Origin: Arsenophonus sp. aPb
GTDB taxonomy: Bacteria > Pseudomonadota > Gammaproteobacteria > Enterobacterales > Enterobacteriaceae
Length of the DNA: 64,000 bases
Direction of reading: 5' to 3'
NCBI RefSeq assembly: GCF_029873475.1
Contig: NZ_CP123499.1
Location: forward strand, 2,604,001 to 2,668,000
Shown: in pieces, positions 1 to 9,694 of the stretch
Numbering within the stretch: the first letter of the stretch is position 1
Layout: each line of letters opens with the position of its first letter
Translations under genes and position numbers: made by a program
The notes under the pieces: generated by a model
Told to the model about the DNA's origin: nothing
What the model saw: only the letters and a program-made list of their open reading frames with translations
Database searches by the model: none

Positions 1-2420
1 ACTCCTGCTGCCGTAACTTCATTACCCGCACCGTAACCCCTTAATACTAAAGGAATGGGCTGATAATAGCGGGTATAAAATGCTAAAGCATTTTCACCAT
101 TCTTAACTTTATAAAGAGGATTATGTTCATCGACGGCTACCATTTTTACCTGACAACAACCATCTTTAATTAAACCGACATAACGAAGGACCTTTCCCTG
201 TGCTGCGGCCTGGGCAACCCTTATTTTAAAATCTTGATCTAATCGGGTTAACCGTTGAAGAAAATGGTTAACATCACCACTAACATCAAAAGAGATAGGC
301 AAGATAGGTTCAATTTCAATATCACTAAGCTCAAGACAGTAACCGGCTTCACGCGCCAGGATCAGCAACTTACGCGCAACATCCATACCAGAAAGATCAT
401 CACGCGGATCCGGTTCAGTAAAACCTTTTTCTTTAGCTAACCGCGTCGCCTGCGATAAAGACATTTCTTCATCAAGTAAACCAAAAATATAGGAAAGTGA
501 ACCAGATAAAATCCCGCTAAATGCTAGCAGTTCATCACCGGCATTGAGTAAATTCTGCAAATTTTCAATGACAGGCAACCCTGCACCAACATTCGCTTCA
601 TACAGAAATTTACGCTTTGATTGCTCAGCAACTAATCGGATCTGGCGATAGTAATCCATACTAGCGGTATTAGCTTTTTTATTTGGCGTAACAACACTAA
701 ATCCTGCCTTGAGCAAAAAAACATAGTGCTTAGCTATTTGCTGATCTGCGGTACAATCAACGATAACTGGATTAAAAAAACAATGTTTATCTTGTAGTTG
801 GCATAAATCACTTAAACTAAAAGATTGTTTAGATTGTAATAATGCTAGTTGCCAATTACCCAGTGTTAATCCTTTAATATCCGTTACCATCAGCCGCGAA
901 TTAGCAATTGCACAAACTCGCAGATCAATATGTTTCTTTTTTAACCAATTTTGTTGCCGGTAAATTTGTTCTAGTAAAGCGCTACCAACACCACCAACAC
1001 CAACAATAAAAACATTGATAATTTGATCGGGATTAAACAACATTTGGTGACATAACTGCACTGCGATAGTAGTCATACTATTATCAATCACGGCAGAAAT
1101 TGAGCGCTCAGAAGATCCTTGTGCAATAGCGACAATATTAATATTGCCACGTGCCAAAGCTGAAAAAAAACGAGCAGATACTCCTTTGCAAGTTCGCATA
1201 CCATCACCCACGACTGAGATAATAGCTAGCTGCTCGATGATATCCAATGATCCAAGCAAACCTTCTTTTAATTCCAAATAAAACTCTGCATTCAGTGCCT
1301 GATATGCCTGTGATAACTGATCCTGATGCACACAAAAACTAATACTGTACTCAGAAGAGGATTGCGTGATTAACACAATGGAAATTCTCTTATGGGACAT
1401 TGCAGAAAAGATACGAGCGGCCATACCTACCATGCCCTTCATACCAGGCCCTGAGACATTAATCATCGCCATATTATTAAGGCTAGTGATCCCCTTAATT
1501 GGCATACATGCACTATTTTCAATATTACCAATTAAAGTACCGTTACCATTAGGTGCGGAGGTATTTTTAATTAAACAAGGGATCTGATATTGGGCAATCG
1601 GAGCAATTGTTCGCGGATGAAGAACTTTAGCACCAAAATAGGACAGCTCCATAGCTTCTTGATAAGATATTTCTGTTAGCAACTGAGCCTCTGGCAAGAT
1701 ACGAGGATCACAAGTATAAACACCGTCAACATCAGTCCAAATTTCACAATAATCCGCCTGTAAGCAGGCAGCTAAAACTGCGGCTGAGTAATCTGAGCCA
1801 TTACGCCCTAATATTACCGGTTCATTTTTCCCATTACCGGCAGTAAAACCCGCCATCAAAATAAGATGATCTTTAGGTATATTCAATGCGCTAATACGTT
1901 GGCTGGATTCACGAATATCGACTGTCGCGTCGAGATAAGATCCTTGTGCGAATAAATTTTTTACTGGATCAATAATTGTTATTCGGTAACCACGCGCACG
2001 CAGTAGAGATGCCATAATCGTAATCGAAATTTTTTCGCCACGACATATTAATCCGGCCTGGAGACTTGCTGGACATTGTCCCAATCCCAATAGCGCAATA
2101 CCCTGTAATATTTGCTGAATTTGAATAAACTCATTGTCAATCATTTGCCTGATATTTTCATAGGCAAAATCGGCTTGCTTTTCCTGTAAACCGGAGATCA
2201 AAGTAGAAAAGATTTCATTAGCGCCTTTGAGATGTGGAGTAATATCAGCGCCCGACGTCGCTGCATCGATCATAGCAACAAGATAGTCTGTGATCTTAGC
2301 TGGTGCTGACAAAACTAGCGCCACCGGTCCTGCTGTAAATTTATCCGCAACAATATTTGCAACGTTAAGCATTTTATTATCATTGGCAACCGACGTTCCA
2401 CCAAATTTGAGCACACGCAC
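1..2420 (-). CDS. thrA: Bifunctional aspartokinase I / homoserine dehydrogenase I (3' end outside window)
   Basis: ThrA catalyses the first step (aspartate phosphorylation) and the third step (aspartate semialdehyde reduction) of the threonine branch. The minus-strand frame opens with GTG at 2420-2418 and reads [13 protein letters not shown], the standard aspartokinase start. An AGGAGG ribosome site lies just upstream (about 2430). The central regulatory ACT region reads [15 protein letters not shown] near 1310-1375. The last codons in the window read EVTAAGV, which E. coli ThrA has about 15 residues before its end. The span of about 806 codons therefore equals the E. coli length with no net indel, so the gene looks intact and is cut only by the window edge. 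It follows the thrL attenuator. thrB and thrC would lie beyond position 1. Confidence 0.97.
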   Translation of the reverse strand, partial: MRVLKFGGTSVANDNKMLNVANIVADKFTAGPVALVLSAPAKITDYLVAMIDAATSGADITPHLKGANEIFSTLISGLQEKQADFAYENIRQMIDNEFIQIQQILQGIALLGLGQCPASLQAGLICRGEKISITIMASLLRARGYRITIIDPVKNLFAQGSYLDATVDIRESSQRISALNIPKDHLILMAGFTAGNGKNEPVILGRNGSDYSAAVLAACLQADYCEIWTDVDGVYTCDPRILPEAQLLTEISYQEAMELSYFGAKVLHPRTIAPIAQYQIPCLIKNTSAPNGNGTLIGNIENSACMPIKGITSLNNMAMINVSGPGMKGMVGMAARIFSAMSHKRISIVLITQSSSEYSISFCVHQDQLSQAYQALNAEFYLELKEGLLGSLDIIEQLAIISVVGDGMRTCKGVSARFFSALARGNINIVAIAQGSSERSISAVIDNSMTTIAVQLCHQMLFNPDQIINVFIVGVGGVGSALLEQIYRQQNWLKKKHIDLRVCAIANSRLMVTDIKGLTLGNWQLALLQSKQSFSLSDLCQLQDKHCFFNPVIVDCTADQQIAKHYVFLLKAGFSVVTPNKKANTASMDYYRQIRLVAEQSKRKFLYEANVGAGLPVIENLQNLLNAGDELLAFSGILSGSLSYIFGLLDEEMSLSQATRLAKEKGFTEPDPRDDLSGMDVARKLLILAREAGYCLELSDIEIEPILPISFDVSGDVNHFLQRLTRLDQDFKIRVAQAAAQGKVLRYVGLIKDGCCQVKMVAVDEHNPLYKVKNGENALAFYTRYYQPIPLVLRGYGAGNEVTAAG

Positions 2421-2445
2421 TGGTTTTTTCCTCCTGAAATTGGGT

Positions 2446-2482
2446 TAAAAAAAACCCGCATCATTTGTTTGGATGCGGGCTT
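2446..2482 (-). terminator. thr operon attenuator (intrinsic terminator)
   Basis: On the minus strand a GCCCGCATC arm and a GATGCGGG arm (2472-2480 and 2455-2462) enclose a short A/T-rich loop and are followed by a run of eight T (2454-2447). This is a Rho-independent terminator between the leader peptide and thrA. By analogy with the enterobacterial thr operon, ribosome stalling on the Thr/Ile codons of thrL prevents it from forming. Confidence 0.92.
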
Positions 2483-2510
2483 TCTGTTTGATTTCGATTT
2501 TAGTTATGCG

Positions 2511-2579
2511 TCAGCCCGCCCCATAACCAATGGTTACGGTAGTGGTAATAATGGTGGTATTGAAGCAGCTCTTACGCAT
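2511..2579 (-). CDS. thrL: thr operon leader peptide
   Basis: A 22-codon frame, ATG at 2579 to TGA at 2511, too short for usual ORF cut-offs. It encodes a peptide with six Thr (residues 8, 9, 12, 13, 14, 16) and three Ile (10, 11, 17), ending in GYGAG, very like the E. coli thrL product, which ends GNGAG. It sits 90 nt upstream of thrA and is followed by the attenuator hairpin. Its role is to sense charged tRNA-Thr and tRNA-Ile through ribosome stalling. The regulatory-codon block and the position make this identification strong. Confidence 0.93.
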   Translation of the reverse strand: MRKSCFNTTIITTTVTIGYGAG

Positions 2580-2614
2580 CACAGTCCTAACTTTTTTATT
2601 AAAAAATGTTTAGC

Positions 2615-2644
2615 TATATACTGGTTAAAGCAATTTTAATGCAA
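2615..2644 (-). promoter_or_regulatory. Candidate thr operon promoter
   Basis: On the minus strand TTGCAT (2644-2639) and TATATA (2620-2615) are separated by 18 bp. The start would fall about 30 nt upstream of the thrL ATG. The spacing is acceptable and the position is right, but the region is A/T-rich, so chance matches are possible. Confidence 0.5.
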
Positions 2645-3225
2645 AGTCAAATAATTTGTTCTTTAATTACTAAAATCAATTAAACATATTTATATCTTTG
2701 TTAAGTAACTTCACGTACAGAATACATTTAACTTTAAGTAGATAAAAAAACATCCATAACCAAATAAATAAGAATTTTTATCTATTTACCGTCACGAATG
2801 CTTGTATGTTCACAGATAAATAATAATACGAAGCTTTGCGTTTATTTTTTTCAAATAAATTACATTAACGCCTAATTTAATATAAATACAATATTTTATG
2901 ACACAAAAAATCATATAATTTAAGAAATAATCTTTATAATAGCTTTATTTCGATTTTGACGTGTATCAACAAAAGTCATTTTTTTAGGTGGTAAATAGCC
3001 TTTTAGCTGTTATATTGCTGTTAACATAAAATGAGAAAAGAATTGTTTAGTAAATTTCTTTTAGGTTCGGCATAATTGTTTTTTTGTTACAAAAAATTTA
3101 TATGAACTTTAATGATATTCGCTAAGCTTTCATTAGTATTATAAAACGAAATTAGAGAAAGCATGCTCTTGAAACATTAGTGTGTAAATCTGGTAATTTA
3201 TATTGTAGAGAGTTAGGTAGCACAT
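2645..3225. other. thrL-arcA divergent intergenic region
   Basis: About 580 bp of strongly A/T-rich DNA between the divergent thr and arcA transcripts. I see no open frame with a ribosome site and no tRNA. trmL/yjtD and other E. coli genes of this interval are absent. It must hold the arcA promoter(s), but I could not pick one -10/-35 pair with confidence. Confidence 0.6.
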
Positions 3226-3942
3226 ATGCAAACCCCACATATTTTGATTGTTGAAGACGAGATTGTCACACGCAATACCTTAAAAAGCATTTTCGAAGCA
3301 GAAGGCTATATTGTACATGAAGCTACTGATGGTGCCGAAATGCACAATATTTTATCTGATAATGATATTAACCTGGTCATTATGGATATTAATTTGCCAG
3401 GCAAAAATGGTCTGCTACTTGCACGCGAATTACGTGAACAAGCTCATGTCGCGCTGATGTTTCTTACTGGGCGTGATAATGAAGTTGATAAGATATTAGG
3501 ATTAGAAATTGGGGCCGATGATTATATAACTAAGCCTTTCAATCCTCGTGAATTAACAATTCGTGCCCGAAATTTGCTTTCGCGCACCATGAATCTTTGC
3601 CAAATCAGTGGCGAACGTCGTCAGGTTGAAAGTTATAAATTTAATGGCTGGGAACTGGATATTAATAGTCGCTCTTTAATCAGCCCGATCGGTGATCAAT
3701 ATAAATTACCACGTAGTGAATTTAGAGCTATGTTACATTTTTGTGAAAATCCAGGTAAAATTCAAACACGTGCAGAACTATTGAAAAAAATGACCGGACG
3801 TGAATTAAAGCCACATGATAGAACGGTTGATGTAACTATCCGCCGTATTCGTAAACACTTTGAATCGATAGCCGATACACCGGAAATTATTGCCACCATC
3901 CATGGTGAAGGTTATCGTTTCTGTGGTGATATTGAAGAATAA
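3226..3942 (+). CDS. arcA: Aerobic respiration control response regulator ArcA
   Basis: OmpR/PhoB-family response regulator, the partner of the ArcB sensor kinase, which represses aerobic respiration and fatty-acid genes under low oxygen. The receiver domain spans about residues 5-115, with acidic pocket E10/D11, phospho-acceptor D54 in IMDINLPG, T81 and K103 (DDYITKPF). The winged-helix DNA-binding domain spans about 135-235 and carries the [13 protein letters not shown] recognition helix region. The length of 238 aa is the family norm. It is divergent from the thr operon and ends at a bidirectional terminator facing creA. fadBA in this window is a plausible target, as in E. coli. Confidence 0.97.
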   Translation: MQTPHILIVEDEIVTRNTLKSIFEAEGYIVHEATDGAEMHNILSDNDINLVIMDINLPGKNGLLLARELREQAHVALMFLTGRDNEVDKILGLEIGADDYITKPFNPRELTIRARNLLSRTMNLCQISGERRQVESYKFNGWELDINSRSLISPIGDQYKLPRSEFRAMLHFCENPGKIQTRAELLKKMTGRELKPHDRTVDVTIRRIRKHFESIADTPEIIATIHGEGYRFCGDIEE

Positions 3943-3955
3943 ATATAGAATATTA

Positions 3956-3980
3956 AACCCCTTTTATTTAGATCGGGGTT
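3956..3980. terminator. arcA/creA bidirectional terminator
   Basis: AACCCC (3956-3961) and GGGGTT (3975-3980) form a stem with T-rich flanks on both sides. It lies between the convergent ends of arcA and creA. Confidence 0.75.
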
Positions 3981-3992
3981 TTGATATATATA

Positions 3993-4466
3993 TTAATGCC
4001 ATGGCATAATTGGCACGGCACTAATCGCATTTTTAGGCGAGCCATCAATTATTTTGTCTGAATAAGTTAAATAAATAAGTGCATTCCGTTGCTTATCGTA
4101 AAAACGTACTACTTGTAGTTTTTTGAAAATCAATGAAGTACGTTTTTGGAAAACAACTTGCCCCTTTTTATTATTTAATTTAATTTTGTCATCTATAATT
4201 ATTGGCCCAACTTGCTGACAAGAAATTGCCGAATCAGCAGTATCTTCCGCCAGGCCAAGACCTCCTTTAATACCGCCTGTTTTTGCTCGACTTAGATAAC
4301 AAGTTATATTGTTAATATCCGGATCGTCAAATGCTTCAATAACAATTTTATTATCAGGACCAAAAAGCTTAAATACAGTATCAACAGAACCGATTTCTTC
4401 TGCATATACTGTATTCGGTAGAAAAAATATTATTAAAATAGATAGTAATTTTGATAAATCTCGCAT
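3993..4466 (-). CDS. creA: CreA family periplasmic protein
   Basis: A 157-aa protein of the CreA family (unknown biochemical function). It has an N-terminal signal peptide (hydrophobic residues 7-20, likely cleavage after VYA at 22) and the family core [37 protein letters not shown] and SCQQVGPI. Two cysteines (in ITCYLSR and ISCQQ) could pair in the periplasm. In E. coli creA heads creABCD. Here creB, creC and creD are absent and creA stands alone between arcA and rob, so any link to the CreBC two-component system is lost at this locus. Confidence 0.93.
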   Translation of the reverse strand: MRDLSKLLSILIIFFLPNTVYAEEIGSVDTVFKLFGPDNKIVIEAFDDPDINNITCYLSRAKTGGIKGGLGLAEDTADSAISCQQVGPIIIDDKIKLNNKKGQVVFQKRTSLIFKKLQVVRFYDKQRNALIYLTYSDKIIDGSPKNAISAVPIMPWH

Positions 4467-4630
4467 GATATTAATTTTCCTTAATACTCATTTAATAATA
4501 AAATTATTTTTACATTATTAATATCTATAAAAATAATAAAATAGCCATATAAAGCAACTTAGTATTAAATGGATGTTTATTATAAAGTCTTTATACTATT
4601 TATAGATGATTATTTAAACCAGGTACTTCT

Positions 4631-5548
4631 ATGGATCAAAACAATATTATCCGCGATTTACTATATTGGATCGACACGCATCTAGATCAACCGCTATTTC
4701 TTGATAACGTCGCGGCTAAAGCAGGTTATTCAAAATGGCATTTACAGCGGATGTTTAAAAACATTACTCAGCAAGCGATTGGCTCTTATATACGTGCTCG
4801 CCGACTTTCCCGTGCAGCTGTTGCTCTTAGGCTGACTAGTCGGCCAATTCTTGATATTGCACTGCAATACCGTTTTGATTCACAGCAAACCTTTACCCGT
4901 GCGTTTAAAAAACAATTTGGCATTACACCGGCTCTCTATCGTCGTAATGAAGATTGGTGTGCTACAGGTATGCAACCACCAATTACTTTAGAAGAACAAA
5001 AATTACCTAATGTCTCCTTTGTCACACTGGAACCCAAACATTTAATGGGAATAGAACAAACTTGTTCATATATATTAGAAGAGTGGTCTACTGCATGTGC
5101 CGAAATGCGCAAACATTTCTGGCAATATTATCAAGATAAAGCAAAAAATATACCTAATGAAGTTTATGGATTACATCGGGTCGTACATAGCTCAGAAAAG
5201 GACGATGAACAAACTGTTTTATATATCACGGCAGTCGAACCACAATATGCTGATAATAAAAATAATTTATACCATTCAATTATCATCGAAGGCGGTGATT
5301 ATGCCCGCTTTACTTATGAAGGAAAACCAACTAAAAGCGATCTACAACAGTTTTTGTATATGATTTATGGTGTTTATATGCCTAATCTCAATCTAACCCG
5401 ACGCGCTGGACACGATATAGAACATTATCTTCTTAAAGATCCTAATAACCCTGAATGTAACTACGATAATCCAGAAAACCATATGGTCGCATTTGATTAT
5501 TTTGTGCCGATTAAAAAAACACCTCTCCCTCCACTGAAAACTAATTGA
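4631..5548 (+). CDS. rob: Right-origin-binding AraC-family regulator Rob
   Basis: AraC/XylS transcription factor of the MarA/SoxS/Rob group, which controls efflux, redox and stress genes. Two helix-turn-helix units lie at about residues 9-105 (LFLDNVAAKAGYSKWHLQRMF and IALQYRFDSQQTFTRAFKKQF). A GyrI-like effector domain (residues 120-290) replaces the short MarA/SoxS form. At 305 aa it is slightly longer than E. coli Rob (289 aa). The gene is monocistronic, convergent with gpmB, and closed by a perfect hairpin. Confidence 0.95.
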   Translation: MDQNNIIRDLLYWIDTHLDQPLFLDNVAAKAGYSKWHLQRMFKNITQQAIGSYIRARRLSRAAVALRLTSRPILDIALQYRFDSQQTFTRAFKKQFGITPALYRRNEDWCATGMQPPITLEEQKLPNVSFVTLEPKHLMGIEQTCSYILEEWSTACAEMRKHFWQYYQDKAKNIPNEVYGLHRVVHSSEKDDEQTVLYITAVEPQYADNKNNLYHSIIIEGGDYARFTYEGKPTKSDLQQFLYMIYGVYMPNLNLTRRAGHDIEHYLLKDPNNPECNYDNPENHMVAFDYFVPIKKTPLPPLKTN

Positions 5549-5574
5549 TTATAATAGTTGCTAGTTGACCAAAT

Positions 5575-5595
5575 CCAAGGGAATTTTTCCCTTGG
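5575..5595. terminator. rob/gpmB intergenic hairpin
   Basis: A perfect 9-bp stem, CCAAGGGAA (5575-5583) and TTCCCTTGG (5587-5595), lies between convergent rob and gpmB. U-tracts are weak on either side, so it may be a terminator or a 3'-end stabilising hairpin. Confidence 0.6.
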
Positions 5596-5631
5596 CAAGA
5601 TTATTCTTACATTATTTAATTATTATCAACG

Positions 5632-6279
5632 TTAAATTTGCTGTTCATCTAATGCTGGTTCAACTAAATGAGATATATCCCCCGCGGTTTCTACTACCCA
5701 ACCATTCGCTAACCAAGGCGTTTTCTGAAAATCTACCTTTGAAATAGAACAATTACGTAAACGTAAACGTCTTTCAGCGTAAGTCGGCACACCTAGTATG
5801 CGATTAAGAAGCGCACCTAACCCTATCCCATGACTAACCAATAAAGGTAGACTTCCCGCTGGCAAAGAACGACACTCCTCTAGAGCAGTAAACATGCGTT
5901 TAGTTATCTCTCCCATAGATTCTCCATCGGGAATACGTGCCCCGTGAGCTCCATTAACCAAACTACGACGCCAACGCTCTTCTTCATCACTTAACGAACT
6001 AATTGCCCTCCCCTCAAGTATTCCCATGTTCAATTCCCTTAACTGCGGCTCAAGAATAATGTTACAATGGCAAGCTTGCGCGATAATTTCTGCCGTTTTC
6101 TGGGTACGCCCTAAGTCGCTGGATATAATATGAGTGATACCAATTGATTTAACTTTTTCAGCAACCAATTTAGCTTGTCTAATACCAACTTCAGTGAGTG
6201 GGCTGTCCGATTGTCCTTGAATACGCCGAGCCACGTTCCATTCAGTTTCTCCGTGGCGAACAAGATAGACCTGTAACAT
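5632..6279 (-). CDS. gpmB: Histidine phosphatase family protein GpmB/YtjC
   Basis: Histidine phosphatase superfamily, 215 aa, the E. coli YtjC/GpmB length. The catalytic RHGE motif is at residues 8-11 (H9 nucleophile) and the second histidine is H150 (LLVSHG). E. coli GpmB was named as a phosphoglycerate mutase, but the family mostly acts as phosphatases, so the physiological substrate is uncertain. It is divergent from yjjX with a 51-bp gap, as in E. coli. Confidence 0.94.
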   Translation of the reverse strand: MLQVYLVRHGETEWNVARRIQGQSDSPLTEVGIRQAKLVAEKVKSIGITHIISSDLGRTQKTAEIIAQACHCNIILEPQLRELNMGILEGRAISSLSDEEERWRRSLVNGAHGARIPDGESMGEITKRMFTALEECRSLPAGSLPLLVSHGIGLGALLNRILGVPTYAERRLRLRNCSISKVDFQKTPWLANGWVVETAGDISHLVEPALDEQQI

Positions 6280-6330
6280 AATAATTTTCCGTTATACTGC
6301 ACATAATAATATTCTAGAGGATACTAATTA

Positions 6331-6870
6331 ATGTATAAAGTAATCGCAGCAACCGCAAATCCGGCCAAAATAAACGCTATTCATTTAGCATTCGAAGCAG
6401 TTTTTGGTACAAGCAATTATAAAATCGAGAGCATCAATGTGAGTAGTGACGTAGCCAAGCAACCAATTGGTAATACAGAAACCCGCACAGGTGCACGCCA
6501 GCGCGTTATGGCCTCACGCCAAGTCCGACCTGAAGCAGATTTTTGGGTCGGTATAGAAGCTGGCATTGAAGATGAAATGACTTTTGCCTGGATTAGTATT
6601 GAGCATAAACAAATTCGAGGTGAATCGCGTTCTGCTAGTATTATGTTGCCTGAGCAAATTCTGTTTAACATCCAGCAAGGCAGCGAGTTAGGCGATGTAA
6701 TGGCGAGTATCACTGGTATGGCTAATATTAAACATAACGAAGGGGCAATTGGTTTTTTTACCAATGGTTTACTCAGCCGTACCAGTGTTTACCAGCAAGC
6801 ACTTATTTTAGCATTAGCACCTATCCAACATGAAATTTATAAAGAACTTAATATGATGCATGACGACTAA
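6331..6870 (+). CDS. yjjX: Inosine/xanthosine triphosphatase YjjX
   Basis: House-cleaning NTPase of the YjjX family, which hydrolyses ITP/XTP and keeps deaminated purines out of nucleic acids. The protein is 179 aa, starts [14 protein letters not shown], and has the typical [12 protein letters not shown] and [11 protein letters not shown] segments. It is divergent from gpmB. Its 3' end overlaps a short CATGAC...GTCATG hairpin at about 6857-6874. Confidence 0.93.
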   Translation: MYKVIAATANPAKINAIHLAFEAVFGTSNYKIESINVSSDVAKQPIGNTETRTGARQRVMASRQVRPEADFWVGIEAGIEDEMTFAWISIEHKQIRGESRSASIMLPEQILFNIQQGSELGDVMASITGMANIKHNEGAIGFFTNGLLSRTSVYQQALILALAPIQHEIYKELNMMHDD

Positions 6871-6942
6871 GTCATGTCATCTTTACTAAATCGTATAAAG
6901 ATTGGCTAAAGATGTATATTTAGGCAATTAATAAAACATTTT

Positions 6943-7263
6943 TTATGGCTTGAGTAACTGCTGTTCCAACCAAACTTTTACCTCGTTAGTCGCACTCTTC
7001 AAACTATTAGAACCTCGCGTGATGGTTGCAATCCCGACACCTAACTCACTTTTAAGCTCCCGCTGACTCATTTCTCCTTCCATTAATGCCTGGATAATCC
7101 GCACTCTTGTCCCGAGCGCCAAACGTTCATCTGGGGTTAAAAATAATTGTAAAATGGGTTGTTGTAACTCATGTTGAAAAGCACTGCGCAATAATTCGAC
7201 AAAGCGTTGCCAATCACTATTTTCTTCAGATTGAAGGGCTGGATCAATAAGATAGCTTTCCAT
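6943..7263 (-). CDS. trpR: Trp operon repressor TrpR
   Basis: TrpR binds tryptophan and represses trp, aroH and its own gene. The helix-turn-helix ([25 protein letters not shown]) and the upstream [15 protein letters not shown] helix are almost identical to E. coli. I prefer the ATG at 7263 (MESYLIDP; 106 aa versus 108 in E. coli) over the in-frame ATG at 7278. The 7263 start has GGCGG eight bases upstream and aligns with the E. coli N-terminus, and the 7278 ATG lies inside the TrpR operator. It is downstream of slt and convergent with yjjX. Confidence 0.94.
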   Translation of the reverse strand: MESYLIDPALQSEENSDWQRFVELLRSAFQHELQQPILQLFLTPDERLALGTRVRIIQALMEGEMSQRELKSELGVGIATITRGSNSLKSATNEVKVWLEQQLLKP

Positions 7264-7276
7264 AATATATACCGCC

Positions 7277-7294
7277 ATACTATTTAACTAGTAC
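7277..7294 (-). promoter_or_regulatory. TrpR operator in front of trpR (autoregulation)
   Basis: The minus strand reads GTACTAGTTAAATAGTAT, matching 16 of 18 bases of the perfect TrpR palindrome GTACTAGTTAACTAGTAC. An extended -10 (TGTTATGCT) lies just upstream, which would put the start site inside the operator and give a leader of about 30 nt to the 7263 ATG. This is the arrangement expected for TrpR autorepression. Confidence 0.85.
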
Positions 7295-7336
7295 AATAGC
7301 ATAACATAAATGGCTCGGTGATGGATACAAATAGCA

Positions 7337-9256
7337 CTAATAGTTCATCAGCCATTCACCTTCTGTCAACAGTTTAACTGTTTTGCCAAGAAAATGCTGA
7401 TAAAAAAGATTGTAGACTAGTACATTTTTAACATAACGTCGGGTTTCAGAAAATGGAATAGTTTCAATAAAAGCGATAGCATTTAATTTTCCGTCGCTTA
7501 CGGCCAACCAACGTGTCACCCTGGCAGGACCTGCATTATAAGCTGCACAAGCTAATACCCGATTAAAACTAAATTGCTCAAAAACGGTCTCTAAATATGC
7601 GGTTCCAAGCTCAATATTTTTTGCTGGATCAATCAATTTACTACTATCGGTATAATCTACAATGCCTTTAGATTTAGCCACTTGTTGTGCTGTCTGTGGC
7701 ATTAATTGCATCAAACCTATCGCACCCGCCGCAGAACGCACTTGTGGATTCCAACCACTTTCTTGTCTGGCAATCGCCATGGCAAAACTTTTATCAATTT
7801 TTTTATCTTTTGTGTAGCGCTCAAATTCTTGTTCCCAGGCAATAGGAAAACGTTCTGTTAAATGATCCCATAGTTTGGCAATAATTGTCGCTTGTACACT
7901 CAAATCAGCCCACCGATGTTCAAATGCATAGCGTGCTAGTTGCTGTTGGCGGTTTTTTTTCTGCCTGATAAGCAGATTGATCCATTCAGTCCGCGCTAAA
8001 TTTTCCTTTTGCCAAAACAACAATTCGCCAATTCGCTGCACTTCAGGCAATGAATCGATATCTTCTTCAGGTTTAGTGGCAAGTGCAATATTAATAGGAT
8101 ACGGAATGTTTAATTTTTGTGCCGCAACCATGGAATAAAATCCGCGTCGCTTGACCAAATTAAATAATATCTTTTTACCTTGGTTATGTTTGCCTTGAGC
8201 GATTAAGGCGATCGCCTGCCAATATTGCCACTCTTCCTTATTTCTACTCTCTTTCGGTAAACGTTTTAACCATTGCGCAAGTGAGTGCATATCGTTGCTT
8301 GCTAACGCTATACGCACCCTTCGTTCACGCAAAGAAATGGAGGATGAATGTTGAATAACATCATCGCGCCACTTCGCTTGTGGTACCGTCACATCACCGA
8401 ATAATTGCCAGGCGATATCCTCTTTCAATTGCTGTCGTTGTATATGGTTCATTTTCTGTGCTTGCGTAATCATTGGGATCGCTAGCTTGGCTTTTTCTAC
8501 CGATTGACGCGCAAAACGGCTAAAGATCACTAATATTACTTGTCGATTAAACTCCGATGGCTTGACCTTACTAGCGAATTCCACGACTAAAGAGGGATCT
8601 TGCTGTAATTTAGCCAAGCGTTGACCGATAATTTGATCCTTAGCGGGTAAACGATTGACTAAGCTGGTGATCAGAGCAGTATCATTGTTTTTAATAGCTA
8701 AAAAAATACGTTGCAAAATCAATTCAGTGGTTAATTGACCCGCTTGTTGCCAAAGGGTAAAAAGTTGATCGCACGCTTTGGGTAGTGAATAACCGTGCAA
8801 CCAAATCTGTTTCGCTCCCTGCCACGCCGCTTGCTTATTACCTATTTGCCATTTGGCATAGTAATAATTACAGCGTGCAATAACTGGTCTCGGCGGTGTC
8901 GGGCTAAAAGCTAGCAGGCTATGCCATTCGCTACGCTTGGCAAGCTGATTGACAAAAAGGGTAGATAACTTTTGATTGAGAGGAAAATAAGGATATTGTT
9001 TAATAAAATCATTAACTTGTGCTATCGATATTGTATTAAGATCTTGTGTCAATCGCCGATATTCTAAATAGGGATAAAGCGGATATTCTGTTAATGTTGG
9101 CATCAAGCTTGCAATTCGCTGGTTATCATTAGCATCCCAGGCTTGTTTAATTGCCTGATAACGCTCACGTTGAGCGGTTAATGAGTCCCCCAGAGCATGG
9201 AAAGGTAACCAGAGTATCATCAGCAATATTATCTCTTGCCACCATTTTTTCGACAT
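7337..9256 (-). CDS. slt: Soluble lytic murein transglycosylase Slt70
   Basis: Periplasmic enzyme that cleaves the MurNAc-GlcNAc bond of peptidoglycan to leave 1,6-anhydroMurNAc. It has a signal peptide (hydrophobic 9-22), a long alpha-superhelical U/L region (about 30-450) and a C-terminal lysozyme-like domain with ARQESGWNPQ (catalytic E499) and GAIGLMQLMP. Total length is 639 aa (E. coli 645). The neighbours match E. coli: trpR is downstream and ettA is divergent upstream. Confidence 0.96.
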   Translation of the reverse strand: MSKKWWQEIILLMILWLPFHALGDSLTAQRERYQAIKQAWDANDNQRIASLMPTLTEYPLYPYLEYRRLTQDLNTISIAQVNDFIKQYPYFPLNQKLSTLFVNQLAKRSEWHSLLAFSPTPPRPVIARCNYYYAKWQIGNKQAAWQGAKQIWLHGYSLPKACDQLFTLWQQAGQLTTELILQRIFLAIKNNDTALITSLVNRLPAKDQIIGQRLAKLQQDPSLVVEFASKVKPSEFNRQVILVIFSRFARQSVEKAKLAIPMITQAQKMNHIQRQQLKEDIAWQLFGDVTVPQAKWRDDVIQHSSSISLRERRVRIALASNDMHSLAQWLKRLPKESRNKEEWQYWQAIALIAQGKHNQGKKILFNLVKRRGFYSMVAAQKLNIPYPINIALATKPEEDIDSLPEVQRIGELLFWQKENLARTEWINLLIRQKKNRQQQLARYAFEHRWADLSVQATIIAKLWDHLTERFPIAWEQEFERYTKDKKIDKSFAMAIARQESGWNPQVRSAAGAIGLMQLMPQTAQQVAKSKGIVDYTDSSKLIDPAKNIELGTAYLETVFEQFSFNRVLACAAYNAGPARVTRWLAVSDGKLNAIAFIETIPFSETRRYVKNVLVYNLFYQHFLGKTVKLLTEGEWLMNY

Positions 9257-9694
9257 CGCTGTTCACTCCTGTTTAAGATAACAATATCTATATAGAAATA
9301 TTATTATCAAAAACAGATATAATCACTGAGATAATTAAAAATAGATCATAAAAATACAATTCCATAGAATGGCAAAATGATTGTCAGTACCTTTGACAAT
9401 TAATATCCTAGCTAAAAACTAAACTACTAATGATAGTAAATAGGATCGTGTATAATATGCACTCAGCAACCTACTTGCTCAATTAAATGGCTTAATACAA
9501 TATGGATAAGGTAATCATTTATTTTAACAAAACTTTATGCTAAAAATCAGAAATAAATCTTGATTAAGATCTTATTAATATTATTAATCGCAATTTAGGC
9601 AGAATTTAACCAAATGCCTGAATATATTTCTTCAAATGAGATAAGCAACACGTTGATATCTAAAATTATTCAATAAGCAAAAAGGTAGAATAAA
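9257..9694. other. slt-ettA divergent intergenic region
   Basis: About 440 bp, A/T-rich. A TATAAT hexamer at 9451-9456 and a TTGACA at 9393-9398 are present on the plus strand, but they are not correctly spaced with each other, so no promoter can be assigned firmly. No gene is seen. If TATAAT at 9451 is the -10, ettA has a 5' leader of over 200 nt. Confidence 0.5.

Noticed and set aside
1366..1587. 73-codon plus-strand frame with hydrophobic translation
   Set aside because: It is antisense to the ACT-domain region of thrA, and no ribosome site precedes it.
6417..6764. 115-codon minus-strand frame opposite yjjX
   Set aside because: It is a shadow of the conserved yjjX coding frame; its composition mirrors the reverse of that gene.
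6857..6874. CATGAC/GTCATG hairpin at the yjjX stop
   Set aside because: Short stem without a proper U-tract, overlapping coding sequence; not supported as a terminator.
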